28,239 nucleotides of DNA from a virus. Made by a program: the position numbers and the translations under genes. Below the pieces are notes generated by a model. That model was not told the DNA's origin. It ran no database searches and saw only the letters and a program-made list of their open reading frames with translations. The DNA is taken from positions 1-28,239 of the IMG/VR virus record IMGVR_UViG_3300032240_001551. The stretch is one strand, 5' to 3'. Within the stretch, counting starts at the first letter, position 1. Each line of letters begins with the position of its first letter. Shown piece by piece: positions 23,490-28,239 of the stretch.

Positions 23490-23501
23490 ATATGCTATAA
23501 T
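23473..23501 (+). promoter_or_regulatory. Composite late / sigma70-like promoter
   Basis: ACTAAATA at 23485-23492 is a late-type motif overlapping the fiber stop codon, 22 bases before the next start. The same stretch holds TTTGCA (23473-23478), 17 bases, then TATAAT (23496-23501), a sigma70-like arrangement with a weak -35 box. Either could serve the genes at 23515 and 23856. Confidence 0.5.
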
Positions 23502-23514
23502 ATAATTTTTAACT

Positions 23515-23859
23515 ATGCCTAAAATGAAGCCGGGGGATTTTTGCCCTCTTATTAAAAAAGATTGTATGGGAATCAAGTGCTCTTGGTTTACTCAAATGCG
23601 AGGAACTAATCCAAATACAGGTGAACCAATGGATGAATGGGGATGTGCCGTGGCTTGGATGCCATTTATGGCTGTAGAAATTGCACAAAAATCCAATCAA
23701 ACTGGTGCTGCTGTTGAATCTTTTAGGAATGAAGTTGTAAAAGGAAATAAACAAAATCAACAACTTTATGTTCAGGCACTTCAGCAAGGAGTTGTTCCAG
23801 CACAAATAACCCCACTGAATTCACCACTAAATATTTTAGAAAAACAAAAAAAAGAATGA
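23515..23859 (+). CDS. Conserved four-cysteine phage protein
   Basis: The 114-aa protein has a Cys-rich first half: GDFCPLIKKDC, GIKCSWFTQM and EWGCAVAWMP, with Cys10, Cys17, Cys22 and Cys44 able to make a four-ligand metal site. A conserved RGTNPNTGEPMDEW turn lies between the third and fourth Cys. The second half is helical (AAVESFRNEVVKG) with a Gln-rich tail. Proteins of this type occur near fiber genes in marine phages, function unknown. Iron-sulfur or zinc binding is inference. The 3' end overlaps the next gene by 4 bases. It begins 26 bases after the fiber stop, behind the composite promoter. Confidence 0.75.
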   Translation: MPKMKPGDFCPLIKKDCMGIKCSWFTQMRGTNPNTGEPMDEWGCAVAWMPFMAVEIAQKSNQTGAAVESFRNEVVKGNKQNQQLYVQALQQGVVPAQITPLNSPLNILEKQKKE

Positions 23860-24353
23860 TTGTAATTATTGATGTTTTACAAAAAATTATTAGAGTTGGG
23901 ATGGAAGAATTTTTTATACCAACACAAGATTTTTCTTGGATTCCATCAAATATAACTAATGTTAGATGGCATGGAACTAACGGACAAATTCAATATGCTC
24001 CTAATGAGGATGGAAGTGTTGCAGTAGAATTCATTAGTGAACTTGGAATTTATGAAAAAGCAATTGAAATGTTTAATAATGAAAAGCAAAGAATCGCTGA
24101 TGAACAAAAAGCACAAGAAGAAGCAATAGAGGCAGCAAGAGATTACTGGGCAGAATTAAGATATTTAAGAGACCAAAAACTTTTAACTTGTGATTGGACT
24201 CAAGGAAATGATTCTCCATTAAGTGAAGAACAAAAAACTGCTTGGAAAGTATATCGCCAAGAACTTAGAGATCTTCCAGAAAGTATTAGTGACCCAAAAC
24301 CATTGGTAAAAAATCTTGATGATTCTAATTGGCCAATTCCTCCAAATAAATAA
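23856..24353 (+). CDS. Phage tail/fiber assembly chaperone (APC-type C-terminus)
   Basis: The 165-aa protein has an N-terminal domain of the kind FIPTQDFSWIPSNITNVRWHG, a helical linker, and a C-terminal domain with LRYLRDQKLLTCDWTQ, SPLSEEQKTAWKVYRQELRDLPE and a final NWPIPP. This 'R..RD.LL..tDWTq...pLs.eqk.aW..YRq.LRdlp' pattern is the phage tail assembly chaperone family (Phage_tail_APC type) seen beside many fibers, where it helps fold or load the fiber. The listed start gives an ATGA overlap with the previous gene; the ATG at 23901 (MEEFFIPTQ) is an alternative and would match the first clearly domain-like residue. Its likely client is the 1698-aa fiber or the downstream fiber proteins. 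Confidence 0.83.
   Translation: MIVIIDVLQKIIRVGMEEFFIPTQDFSWIPSNITNVRWHGTNGQIQYAPNEDGSVAVEFISELGIYEKAIEMFNNEKQRIADEQKAQEEAIEAARDYWAELRYLRDQKLLTCDWTQGNDSPLSEEQKTAWKVYRQELRDLPESISDPKPLVKNLDDSNWPIPPNK
24345..24352 (+). promoter_or_regulatory. Late promoter AATAAATA before S74 gene
   Basis: AATAAATA overlaps the stop codon of the chaperone gene and ends 21 bases before the ATG at 24374. An AAAGGA ribosome binding site follows at 24359-24364. Confidence 0.68.
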
Positions 24354-24373
24354 TTATTAAAGGATAAAATAGT

Positions 24374-25087
24374 ATGCCAACATATATTAGAGATGGGGGA
24401 ACATGGAAACAAGTTGGTAGTTCAGGAGGTGGAAGTGGAAGCGGATTAACAGTTTCTGCTAGTGCAACAAATTCTAATTTTTATCCAACATTTGTTGCTG
24501 GCATTTCTGGAAGTCAACTTGTTTATGTTGATAGTGATTTATCATATAATCCATCTACAAATATACTCAATGTTTCGAAGATTAATCTAACTAATATTCT
24601 TTCTGGAAGCACTACTATTTGCACTTATAGCACTAGTGGCGAACAAGTTACTTCCTTTGGTGTAGGAACTGCTCCTTCAGGAACTACTGGTGAAATTCGT
24701 GCAACCAATAACATTACTGCATTTTATTCTGATGAACGATTAAAAGAAAATATAAAACCAATTCCAAGTGCTCTCTCAAAACTTCTTCAATTGAGGGGAG
24801 TTACTTTTAATAGTAATAAACTTGCAGAAAAATATGGATATATTGATAAGAAAGAGCAAGTTGGTGTAATTGCTCAAGATGTTGAAAAAGTATTACCTCA
24901 AATTGTAGTTCCTGCTCCATTTGATATTGCACAAGATGAAGATGGAAATGAATATTCAAAGAGTGGTGAGAATTATAAAACCGTTCAATATGATAAACTT
25001 GTTCCTCTTTTAATTGAAGCGATTAAGGAACAGCAAGAAACAATTATAAATCTGCAAAGAAGAATCGAATCTTTGGAGAATCAGTAA
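24374..25087 (+). CDS. Short fiber protein with S74 chaperone domain
   Basis: The 237-aa protein ends in an intramolecular chaperone of endosialidase (Peptidase S74) type, which helps a trimeric fiber fold and then cuts itself off. The domain runs from about residue 117: FYSDERLKENIKPI with the Ser119/Lys124 dyad, a LLQLRGVTFNSN segment, GVIAQDVEKVLPQIV, and a C-terminal coiled coil (LLIEAIKEQQETI...LQRRIESLEN). Residues 1-25 are an adaptor (MPTYIRDGGTWKQVGSS, then Gly/Ser) often seen at the start of fiber ORFs. Residues 28-75 share the NFYPTFV and SYNPSTNILNV segments with the long fiber. So it may be a minimal fiber, or supply a swappable end. Confidence 0.87.
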   Translation: MPTYIRDGGTWKQVGSSGGGSGSGLTVSASATNSNFYPTFVAGISGSQLVYVDSDLSYNPSTNILNVSKINLTNILSGSTTICTYSTSGEQVTSFGVGTAPSGTTGEIRATNNITAFYSDERLKENIKPIPSALSKLLQLRGVTFNSNKLAEKYGYIDKKEQVGVIAQDVEKVLPQIVVPAPFDIAQDEDGNEYSKSGENYKTVQYDKLVPLLIEAIKEQQETIINLQRRIESLENQ

Positions 25088-26524
25088 ATGGCATTACCTT
25101 GCCCTGGACCTGCCCCCATCAGTCTTTTGGATATTCAGAATGAATTTGGTGGTTCTTATCTTGATGGAACTTATACTCAAATTAAAGAATATTATCGTGG
25201 TGGCGGTTATGTGGTAAATAATACAACGAATAACAATATTCCTACAAGTGGTCAAATAAGTTTTAATCAATTTTTTTGTTCATCTGGAGAAATTGTTGTT
25301 TATATCACACAAGACACTGCAAATGTTGACGTTAGTTCTTTATTTGGTCTCAATTGGACCAGTCTCTTTCGCAAGCGATTAGTTATTAATTCAGGAGTTA
25401 GAGTATATAATACAAATCCTTATGCAATATCCAATCTTGCCGGATATGCTATGAGAATTTATGACACCTTTAATGGGCAATTAACAATTCAAAATTATGG
25501 ATCAATTCAGGGAGCAGCAGGTCGTCGAGGTGGTGATACGATTCTTGCTGGAGAATCAAGGACTAATCAATCTAATGGCGGGCAAGGAGGAAATGCAATT
25601 TATATTGGACCAACTACATATGGAACTAGTGGAAATGGAAAAATTGTTTATATTGATAATCAAGGAACAATTTATGCAGGTGGCGGTGGCGGTGGAGCAG
25701 TTTCTAATTCTTTTACATATAGTTTTTTTGTTCCTGCTCAACAATCTGGAGGATATAATGTTACTTTTTCTGGTAATGTTTCTGGTATAGGGGGATTTGG
25801 GCAGGGATACAATCAAACAAATACTGCAGGTAGTATTATTGCAGACAGTTCTATTGGCATTTCAGGATCTGCAGTTAATCCGAATCCCATATATTATTAT
25901 GTTGCAAATAATGCAACTATGTCAATATCATTCGGCATAAATTATTCATATTTGAATGTGGGTAATGATTCCACCATACCTTATCTTTATGTAAATTACG
26001 CTTATAATCGAATAAGTGTGGGAAATGGATCTAATATTCAAAGTTCTGTTATACAGAGCTCCTATAATACGATTAATATTGGTAACAATTCTACTATTAA
26101 GATTACTGTACAAGGTTCTTATAATACGTTTAATATAGGAAGTAATGTAAGTGGATCTATTACTGTACAAGGTTCTTATACTACGCTTAATATAGCAAGT
26201 ACATCTATTAGTATAAGTGGCAATGCAATTACTATAGGAAACTTAACTATTAATAATATTGGTTCATACAATACAGCTAGAACTAATCAACCGGAACAAA
26301 ATATAGTTACCAACTATACAAATACATATGTTTATGTTCCAGTAACCAATTCCACTTATTCCGTACCAAATGGCACTGCTGGAGGAAATGGTGGAACTTT
26401 TGGAAATCCTGGTGATAGTGTGCAAAATGGATTTCCTGGAGGACCATCTGGTTATGCAATTGCAAATAGATCGCAATATGTGAGTTATATAAATCAAGGA
26501 ACAATTGCTGGTCAAACCACATAA
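25088..26524 (+). CDS. Glycine-rich fiber/adhesin-like protein
   Basis: The 478-aa protein starts with the common phage fiber head MALPCPGPAPISLLDIQNEFGG and an ISFNQFF segment. Residues about 65-145 form a beta domain (VVYITQDTANVDVSSLF, then NLAGYAMRIYDTFNGQLTIQNYGSIQG). Gly-rich loops follow: GRRGGDT, SNGGQGGNA and a GGGGGG run near 200, then late GGNGGTFGNPGDS and GFPGGPSG. Such Gly islands between aromatic/Asn beta strands resemble T-even gp38-type and other phage adhesins. Residues 286-382 are about five copies of a 19-20 residue unit (Y-N-T-x-N-I-G-x-N-S-x-I...). A receptor-binding role is inferred from this pattern and from position beside the S74 gene, which it follows without a gap. 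Confidence 0.7.
   Translation: MALPCPGPAPISLLDIQNEFGGSYLDGTYTQIKEYYRGGGYVVNNTTNNNIPTSGQISFNQFFCSSGEIVVYITQDTANVDVSSLFGLNWTSLFRKRLVINSGVRVYNTNPYAISNLAGYAMRIYDTFNGQLTIQNYGSIQGAAGRRGGDTILAGESRTNQSNGGQGGNAIYIGPTTYGTSGNGKIVYIDNQGTIYAGGGGGGAVSNSFTYSFFVPAQQSGGYNVTFSGNVSGIGGFGQGYNQTNTAGSIIADSSIGISGSAVNPNPIYYYVANNATMSISFGINYSYLNVGNDSTIPYLYVNYAYNRISVGNGSNIQSSVIQSSYNTINIGNNSTIKITVQGSYNTFNIGSNVSGSITVQGSYTTLNIASTSISISGNAITIGNLTINNIGSYNTARTNQPEQNIVTNYTNTYVYVPVTNSTYSVPNGTAGGNGGTFGNPGDSVQNGFPGGPSGYAIANRSQYVSYINQGTIAGQTT
25943..26233 (+). repeat. Five 57-60 bp coding repeats in adhesin-like gene
   Basis: Units begin with Tyr (YSYLNVG, YNRISVG, YNTINIG, YNTFNIG, YTTLNIA) and repeat every 19-20 residues. Units 3 and 4 share ITVQGSY with nearly identical DNA. 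A beta-solenoid with Asn ladders is plausible. Confidence 0.8.
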
Positions 26525-26530
26525 TAAATA
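26523..26530 (+). promoter_or_regulatory. Late promoter AATAAATA
   Basis: AATAAATA overlaps the stop codon of the adhesin-like gene and ends 21 bases before the ATG at 26552, the same spacing as at 24345-24352. Confidence 0.65.
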
Positions 26531-26551
26531 AAAATAAATTATCATTTGTTC

Positions 26552-26980
26552 ATGAATATTACATATACTTGGAACATTCAATCAATACATGTTATACCAT
26601 CTTTAAGTGATGATGGGTATAATAATATCGTTAAAAAGATTTATTGGTCATTGAGTGCTGCAAATGAACAATTTGTGAGTGATTTTATTGCTGATGTGGC
26701 AACTGTTGATATTTTTTCTGATAAATCAAATTTCATAAATTACTCCGATTTAACTCAAGAACAAATTATTTCTTGGATTCATGAGATTTTAGGAGAAGAA
26801 AAAATTAATGAAATGAAAAAAATTCTTGAAGATAGGATTCAAAGTACTCTTGATCATCCAACGGTTATGTTTCCTTTACCATGGGTTAGTTATTTGCCAC
26901 AAGAGGTTATAACTTCAGAATTCTTACCAGAAGTATTACCAGAAGCAACAAAAGAAGAACCAGAAGCAGAAAACCCTTGA
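26552..26980 (+). CDS. Small tail-associated protein common in marine phages
   Basis: The 142-aa protein has a beta-rich first half (MNITYTWNIQSIHVIPS, then NIVKKIYWSLSA) and a helical second half with FINYSDLTQEQIISWIHEILGEE, ending in PLPW and a Pro/Glu-rich tail. The scheme 'beta domain / W at the pivot / F..Y.dLTeeqvi.Wi...lg / P.vv.pPLPW' recurs in a family of small proteins near fiber genes of phages with no known activity. I chose the ATG at 26552; a TTG two codons earlier (26546) is in frame but lacks support. The promoter AATAAATA lies just upstream. Its stop codon overlaps the next promoter's -35 box. Confidence 0.74.
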   Translation: MNITYTWNIQSIHVIPSLSDDGYNNIVKKIYWSLSAANEQFVSDFIADVATVDIFSDKSNFINYSDLTQEQIISWIHEILGEEKINEMKKILEDRIQSTLDHPTVMFPLPWVSYLPQEVITSEFLPEVLPEATKEEPEAENP

Positions 26981-27005
26981 CAGGAGGCACCAGATGCCCT
27001 ATAAT
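26977..27005 (+). promoter_or_regulatory. Consensus sigma70-type early promoter
   Basis: TTGACA (26977-26982), a 17-base spacer and TATAAT (27000-27005) match the host vegetative consensus at every position. The -35 box overlaps the stop codon of the previous late gene. Transcription would start near 27012, 19 bases before the ATG at 27031, and would read into the antitoxin-like gene and the tRNA region. Confidence 0.88.
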
Positions 27006-27030
27006 ACTCAGGTAATCAACACAAGACCAC

Positions 27031-27222
27031 ATGCCTGCCAACACCGAAGAGTTTCTGTCCCGCTGTGTCGTGGATACTCTGGCACGAAAGTTCTATCTTT
27101 ATTCCAGTGAAGGTAGTGAAAAAGTTGTAGAATGCGAAACCGTTGACGAGTTCATGAATGTACTGGAAGTAGTGCGAACTCAGGTAAGTGATGATTGCCT
27201 TGCATACACTGACCCCCTTTGA
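27031..27222 (+). CDS. Small hypothetical early protein (63 aa)
   Basis: I do not recognise a named domain. The protein is MPANTEEFLSRCVVDTLARK followed by FYLYSSEGSEKVVECETVDEF and a helical end (MNVLEVVRTQ) closing with YTDPL. The beta-turn-beta then helix layout and acidic character suggest a small soluble regulator. It follows a consensus early promoter, so it is likely made soon after infection. The next gene starts 4 bases after its stop. Codon use is richer in G+C than the fibers, like gp32. Function is unknown. Confidence 0.75.
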   Translation: MPANTEEFLSRCVVDTLARKFYLYSSEGSEKVVECETVDEFMNVLEVVRTQVSDDCLAYTDPL

Positions 27223-27225
27223 GAA

Positions 27226-27399
27226 ATGGAAGTTTTTACTGTCGAAGAATTTCAAGAGCGTTTTGACGAACTTATGGAACGGGTAGAAAACGGAGAAAGT
27301 TTAGGAATAATAGATGAAAATGGTAAGGCAGCGGTTATGGTGCCTGCGGATGATGACTTTGTTCGAATACACACTGAGTATAATAACGAAGCACAATAA
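27226..27399 (+). CDS. Phd/YefM-like antitoxin, no toxin partner
   Basis: The 57-aa protein reads MEVFTVEEFQERFDELMERV, then ENGESLGIIDENGKAAVMVP and a short acidic tail. This is the Phd/YefM N-terminal pattern: a beta-strand, 'S/T-x-x-E-F-x-x-x-x-x-x-L-x-x-V-x-x-G-E', then 'I-x-x-x-G-K-x-x-A-V-x-V-P'. Full antitoxins have about 20-30 more residues to hold the toxin; here that part is missing or reduced to about 12 residues. No toxin ORF (Doc, YoeB or similar) lies next to it. It may act as a DNA-binding regulator, or interfere with a host toxin-antitoxin system; both are inference. It shares the early promoter at 26977. Confidence 0.78.
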   Translation: MEVFTVEEFQERFDELMERVENGESLGIIDENGKAAVMVPADDDFVRIHTEYNNEAQ

Positions 27400-27406
27400 T
27401 CCGCAA

Positions 27407-27494
27407 GCGAGTGAGACTTGGTAGTCAGAGGAGTCTTATAAACTCTTTCCGCCAGATTAGCGGCTTTGACCTGGTTCGAATCCAGGCACTCGTA
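27407..27494 (+). tRNA. tRNA-like gene, class II form, UAU anticodon loop
   Basis: A 7-bp acceptor stem (GCGAGTG with CACTCGT, first pair G-T) encloses a 5-bp anticodon stem (GGAGT/ACTCT) with loop CTTATAA, so the anticodon would be UAU (Ile, AUA codons). The T arm is perfect (CCTGG-TTCGAAT-CCAGG) and the discriminator is A. The D arm is poor: GAC/GTC with the loop TTGGTA and one base missing before it. A 4-bp hairpin (CCGC/GCGG, 27449-27463) sits where a long variable arm would be, but 6 bases separate it from the T stem. CCA is not encoded. It could be a degenerate tRNA, an unusual tRNA-Ile, or a Leu-type body with an altered anticodon. Confidence 0.6.
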
Positions 27495-27496
27495 TT

Positions 27497-27519
27497 GCTA
27501 TTCGTTATTTGCGAATAGC
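27497..27519 (+). promoter_or_regulatory. Hairpin 1 after the tRNA-like gene
   Basis: GCTATTCG and CGAATAGC form a perfect 8-bp stem with a 7-base loop, starting 2 bases after the tRNA 3' end. No T run follows, so it is more likely an RNA-processing or stability element than a terminator. Confidence 0.6.
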
Positions 27520-27521
27520 GA

Positions 27522-27546
27522 ATACACCTATTATAAATAGGTGTAT
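27522..27546 (+). promoter_or_regulatory. Hairpin 2 containing a late promoter
   Basis: ATACACCTAT and ATAGGTGTAT form a perfect 10-bp stem with the loop TATAA. TATAAATA at 27532-27539, identical to the T4 late consensus, covers the loop and the start of the 3' arm. An AGGTG Shine-Dalgarno-like element (27539-27543) is also in the 3' arm, followed by ATG at 27545, which opens a 7-codon ORF ending TAATG at the HNH start. Confidence 0.65.
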
Positions 27547-27567
27547 GTATAGTTTCATAACACCATA

Positions 27568-27999
27568 ATGCTTACTACTATTACTACTTGTCAAGGTTGT
27601 GGATGTGTTATTCTTAATGAAAGAATAACAAAGGGGCGACTAAAAAAATGGTGTAGTAATGCGTGTAGGCAAAAATGGCGTTATAAAAATGATCCTGTTG
27701 TAATTAACAGGGATACTTACACAGAACAAAAAGCAAGAGGTTACTCTAATAAATGGGAATCCCTTCAATATAAAGGTGGTAAGTGTCAAACTTGCGGTGA
27801 AAGTAGACCAGCAACTCTATGTTTTCATCACAGAGACCCATCTCAAAAAGAGTTTAATCTTGATGGGAGAAGTTTCGCAAACAGAAAATGGGATCTCATC
27901 AAAGAAGAAGTTGATAAATGCGACCTTCTTTGTCATAACTGCCACCATATGCTACACTATGGGGGAAGTTGGGAAGAGTTCCTAAACGAGCAGGTTTAG
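27568..27999 (+). CDS. Free-standing HNH endonuclease
   Basis: The 143-aa protein has an N-terminal zinc ribbon (Cys8, Cys11, Cys29, Cys33), a linker, and an HNH domain from about residue 70: KCQTCGESRP (Cys73, Cys76), LCFHHRDPSQKEFN with His87/His88, a middle helix, and LLCHNCHHMLHY with Cys122, Cys125 and His126. This is the form of phage and intron-borne HNH homing endonucleases, which cut DNA and promote their own spread. It is flanked by tRNAs but no intron borders are evident. The stop codon lies in bases 8-10 of the following tRNA. A late promoter in a hairpin precedes it. No Shine-Dalgarno sequence precedes the ATG. Its cleavage site cannot be told from the sequence. Confidence 0.92.
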   Translation: MLTTITTCQGCGCVILNERITKGRLKKWCSNACRQKWRYKNDPVVINRDTYTEQKARGYSNKWESLQYKGGKCQTCGESRPATLCFHHRDPSQKEFNLDGRSFANRKWDLIKEEVDKCDLLCHNCHHMLHYGGSWEEFLNEQV

Positions 28000-28063
28000 C
28001 TCTCTGGTCGAAAGCACCGAACTCATAATTCGGCTAAGGTGGGTTCGATCCCCACAACCTGCA
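27990..28063 (+). tRNA. tRNA-Met(CAU) (or Ile with modified CAU)
   Basis: Acceptor GCAGGTT/AACCTGC with discriminator A; D arm starting GCTC; anticodon stem CCGAA/TTCGG with loop CTCATAA, anticodon CAU; variable CTAAG; T arm GTGGG-TTCGATC-CCCAC. The structure is complete; CCA is not encoded. A tRNA-Ile with lysidine at C34 has the same DNA anticodon and cannot be ruled out. The first 10 bases overlap the end of the HNH gene. Confidence 0.9.
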
Positions 28064-28064
28064 C

Positions 28065-28093
28065 TTGACCACTACAACTCTTTGAGTTATAAT
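28065..28093 (+). promoter_or_regulatory. Sigma70-type promoter for tRNA-Leu
   Basis: TTGACC (28065-28070), a 17-base spacer and TATAAT (28088-28093) lie in the 42-base gap between the two tRNAs. The start would be near 28100, just before the tRNA-Leu 5' end at 28106. Confidence 0.82.
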
Positions 28094-28105
28094 GGTCTTA
28101 TACAC

Positions 28106-28188
28106 GGGCGTATGGTGAAATTGGTAAACACACGACACTTAAAATGTCGCGGGAGTCTCCCTTGTCGGTTCAAGTCCGACTACGCCCA
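28106..28188 (+). tRNA. tRNA-Leu(UAA)
   Basis: Acceptor GGGCGTA/TACGCCC with discriminator A; a Leu-like D loop (AAATTGGTAAA); anticodon stem CGACA/TGTCG with loop CTTAAAA, anticodon UAA; long variable arm GGGA/TCCC; T arm GTCGG-TTCAAGT-CCGAC. It resembles cyanobacterial tRNA-Leu(UAA) but without an intron. CCA is not encoded. UUA codons are common in the AT-rich late genes here, which gives it an obvious use. Confidence 0.95.
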
Positions 28189-28192
28189 TTAA

Positions 28193-28200
28193 AATAAATA
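28193..28200 (+). promoter_or_regulatory. Late promoter AATAAATA for the next gene
   Basis: AATAAATA ends 19 bases before the ATG at 28220, the same spacing as the other late motifs in this window, so the gene running out of the window is probably late. Confidence 0.6.
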
Positions 28201-28219
28201 TAAGATACGGGAAACCCCA

Positions 28220-28239
28220 ATGTCTTATCAAATCAGTCA
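28220..28239 (+). CDS. Start of a further gene, cut by the window end
   Basis: ATG at 28220 opens a frame reading MSYQIS to the window edge. Too short to identify. It follows a late promoter motif by 19 bases; a GGGAAA stretch at 28209-28214 could serve as a weak ribosome binding site. Confidence 0.5.

Noticed and set aside
23509-23805. Antisense frame over the four-cysteine gene
   Set aside because: The plus-strand gene has family-like sequence and fits the operon; the antisense product looks random.
26546-26551. TTG start for the small late protein
   Set aside because: The ATG at 26552 is two codons downstream, gives a typical N-terminus (MNITYTW) and normal promoter spacing.
26994-27030. 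ATG at 26994 as a leader gene start
   Set aside because: It lies within the spacer of the early promoter, upstream of the predicted transcription start.
27407-27494. tRNA-like gene read as an intron-containing tRNA with the anticodon in the 27449-27463 hairpin
   Set aside because: That loop (CAGATTA) lacks U33 and the extra 5' segment would lie outside the anticodon loop, where tRNA introns are not expected.
27401-27567. Group I intron around the HNH gene
   Set aside because: No split gene is visible: both flanking tRNAs are complete in themselves and no conserved intron core (P/Q/R/S) was recognised.
27990-28063. tRNA as a prophage attachment site
   Set aside because: No integrase gene or duplicated tRNA end in the window; gene content is that of a lytic T4-like phage.

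Overview
The window looks like the late structural module of a T4-like cyanophage (a myovirus of marine Synechococcus or Prochlorococcus). The evidence is the T4-type replication and late-transcription genes at the left end (gp33, gp59, gp32), a full set of T4-type baseplate genes (gp53, gp48, gp54, gp26-like, gp27-like, gp5-like), TAAATA-type late promoters, generally AT-rich DNA, and a DUF1825-type gene, a family otherwise typical of cyanobacteria. No homology search was run; family calls come from recognising motifs and gene order.

Layout. 5-1258 (+): gp33 late co-activator, gp59 helicase loader and a DUF1825 protein, overlapping at their ends. 1248-2268: a sigma70-type promoter, gp32 and a terminator. 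2242-4593 (-): gp53, gp48, an unrecognised 115-aa protein and the gp4 head-completion nuclease-like protein. At 4593-4633 two inverted late promoters drive the minus-strand block and gp54 divergently. 5512-23489 (+): an 18-kb run with almost no gaps: gp26-like chaperone, a 57-aa partner in the -1 frame, two tape-measure-like proteins (the second with lysozyme and M15-like domains), gp27-like hub, OB-fold hub protein, needle, a large beta-helical structural protein, a 220-aa protein and a 1698-aa collar-domain fiber. 23515-26980 (+): accessory late genes: a small Cys protein, a tail/fiber chaperone, an S74 chaperone protein, a glycine-rich adhesin-like fiber protein and a small tail-associated protein, several with their own late promoter. 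26977-28239: a switch to sigma70-type promoters, then a 63-aa protein, an orphan Phd-like antitoxin, an odd tRNA-like gene, a free-standing HNH endonuclease, tRNA-Met(CAU), tRNA-Leu(UAA) and the first codons of another late gene.

How it works together. gp33, with gp55 and the gp45 clamp encoded elsewhere, should activate the TAAATA promoters seen here. The 18-kb transcript would then supply the tail hub, tape measure, cell-wall-penetrating enzymes, spike and fibers in roughly assembly order. In T4 gp5 the OB fold, lysozyme and needle form one polypeptide; here they lie in three separate genes. The most interesting structures not explained by ordinary annotation are a canonical -1 slippery heptamer joining the gp26-like gene to the 57-aa ORF just before the tape measure, a late promoter embedded in a 10-bp hairpin before the HNH gene, and a class-II-like tRNA with a UAU anticodon loop.
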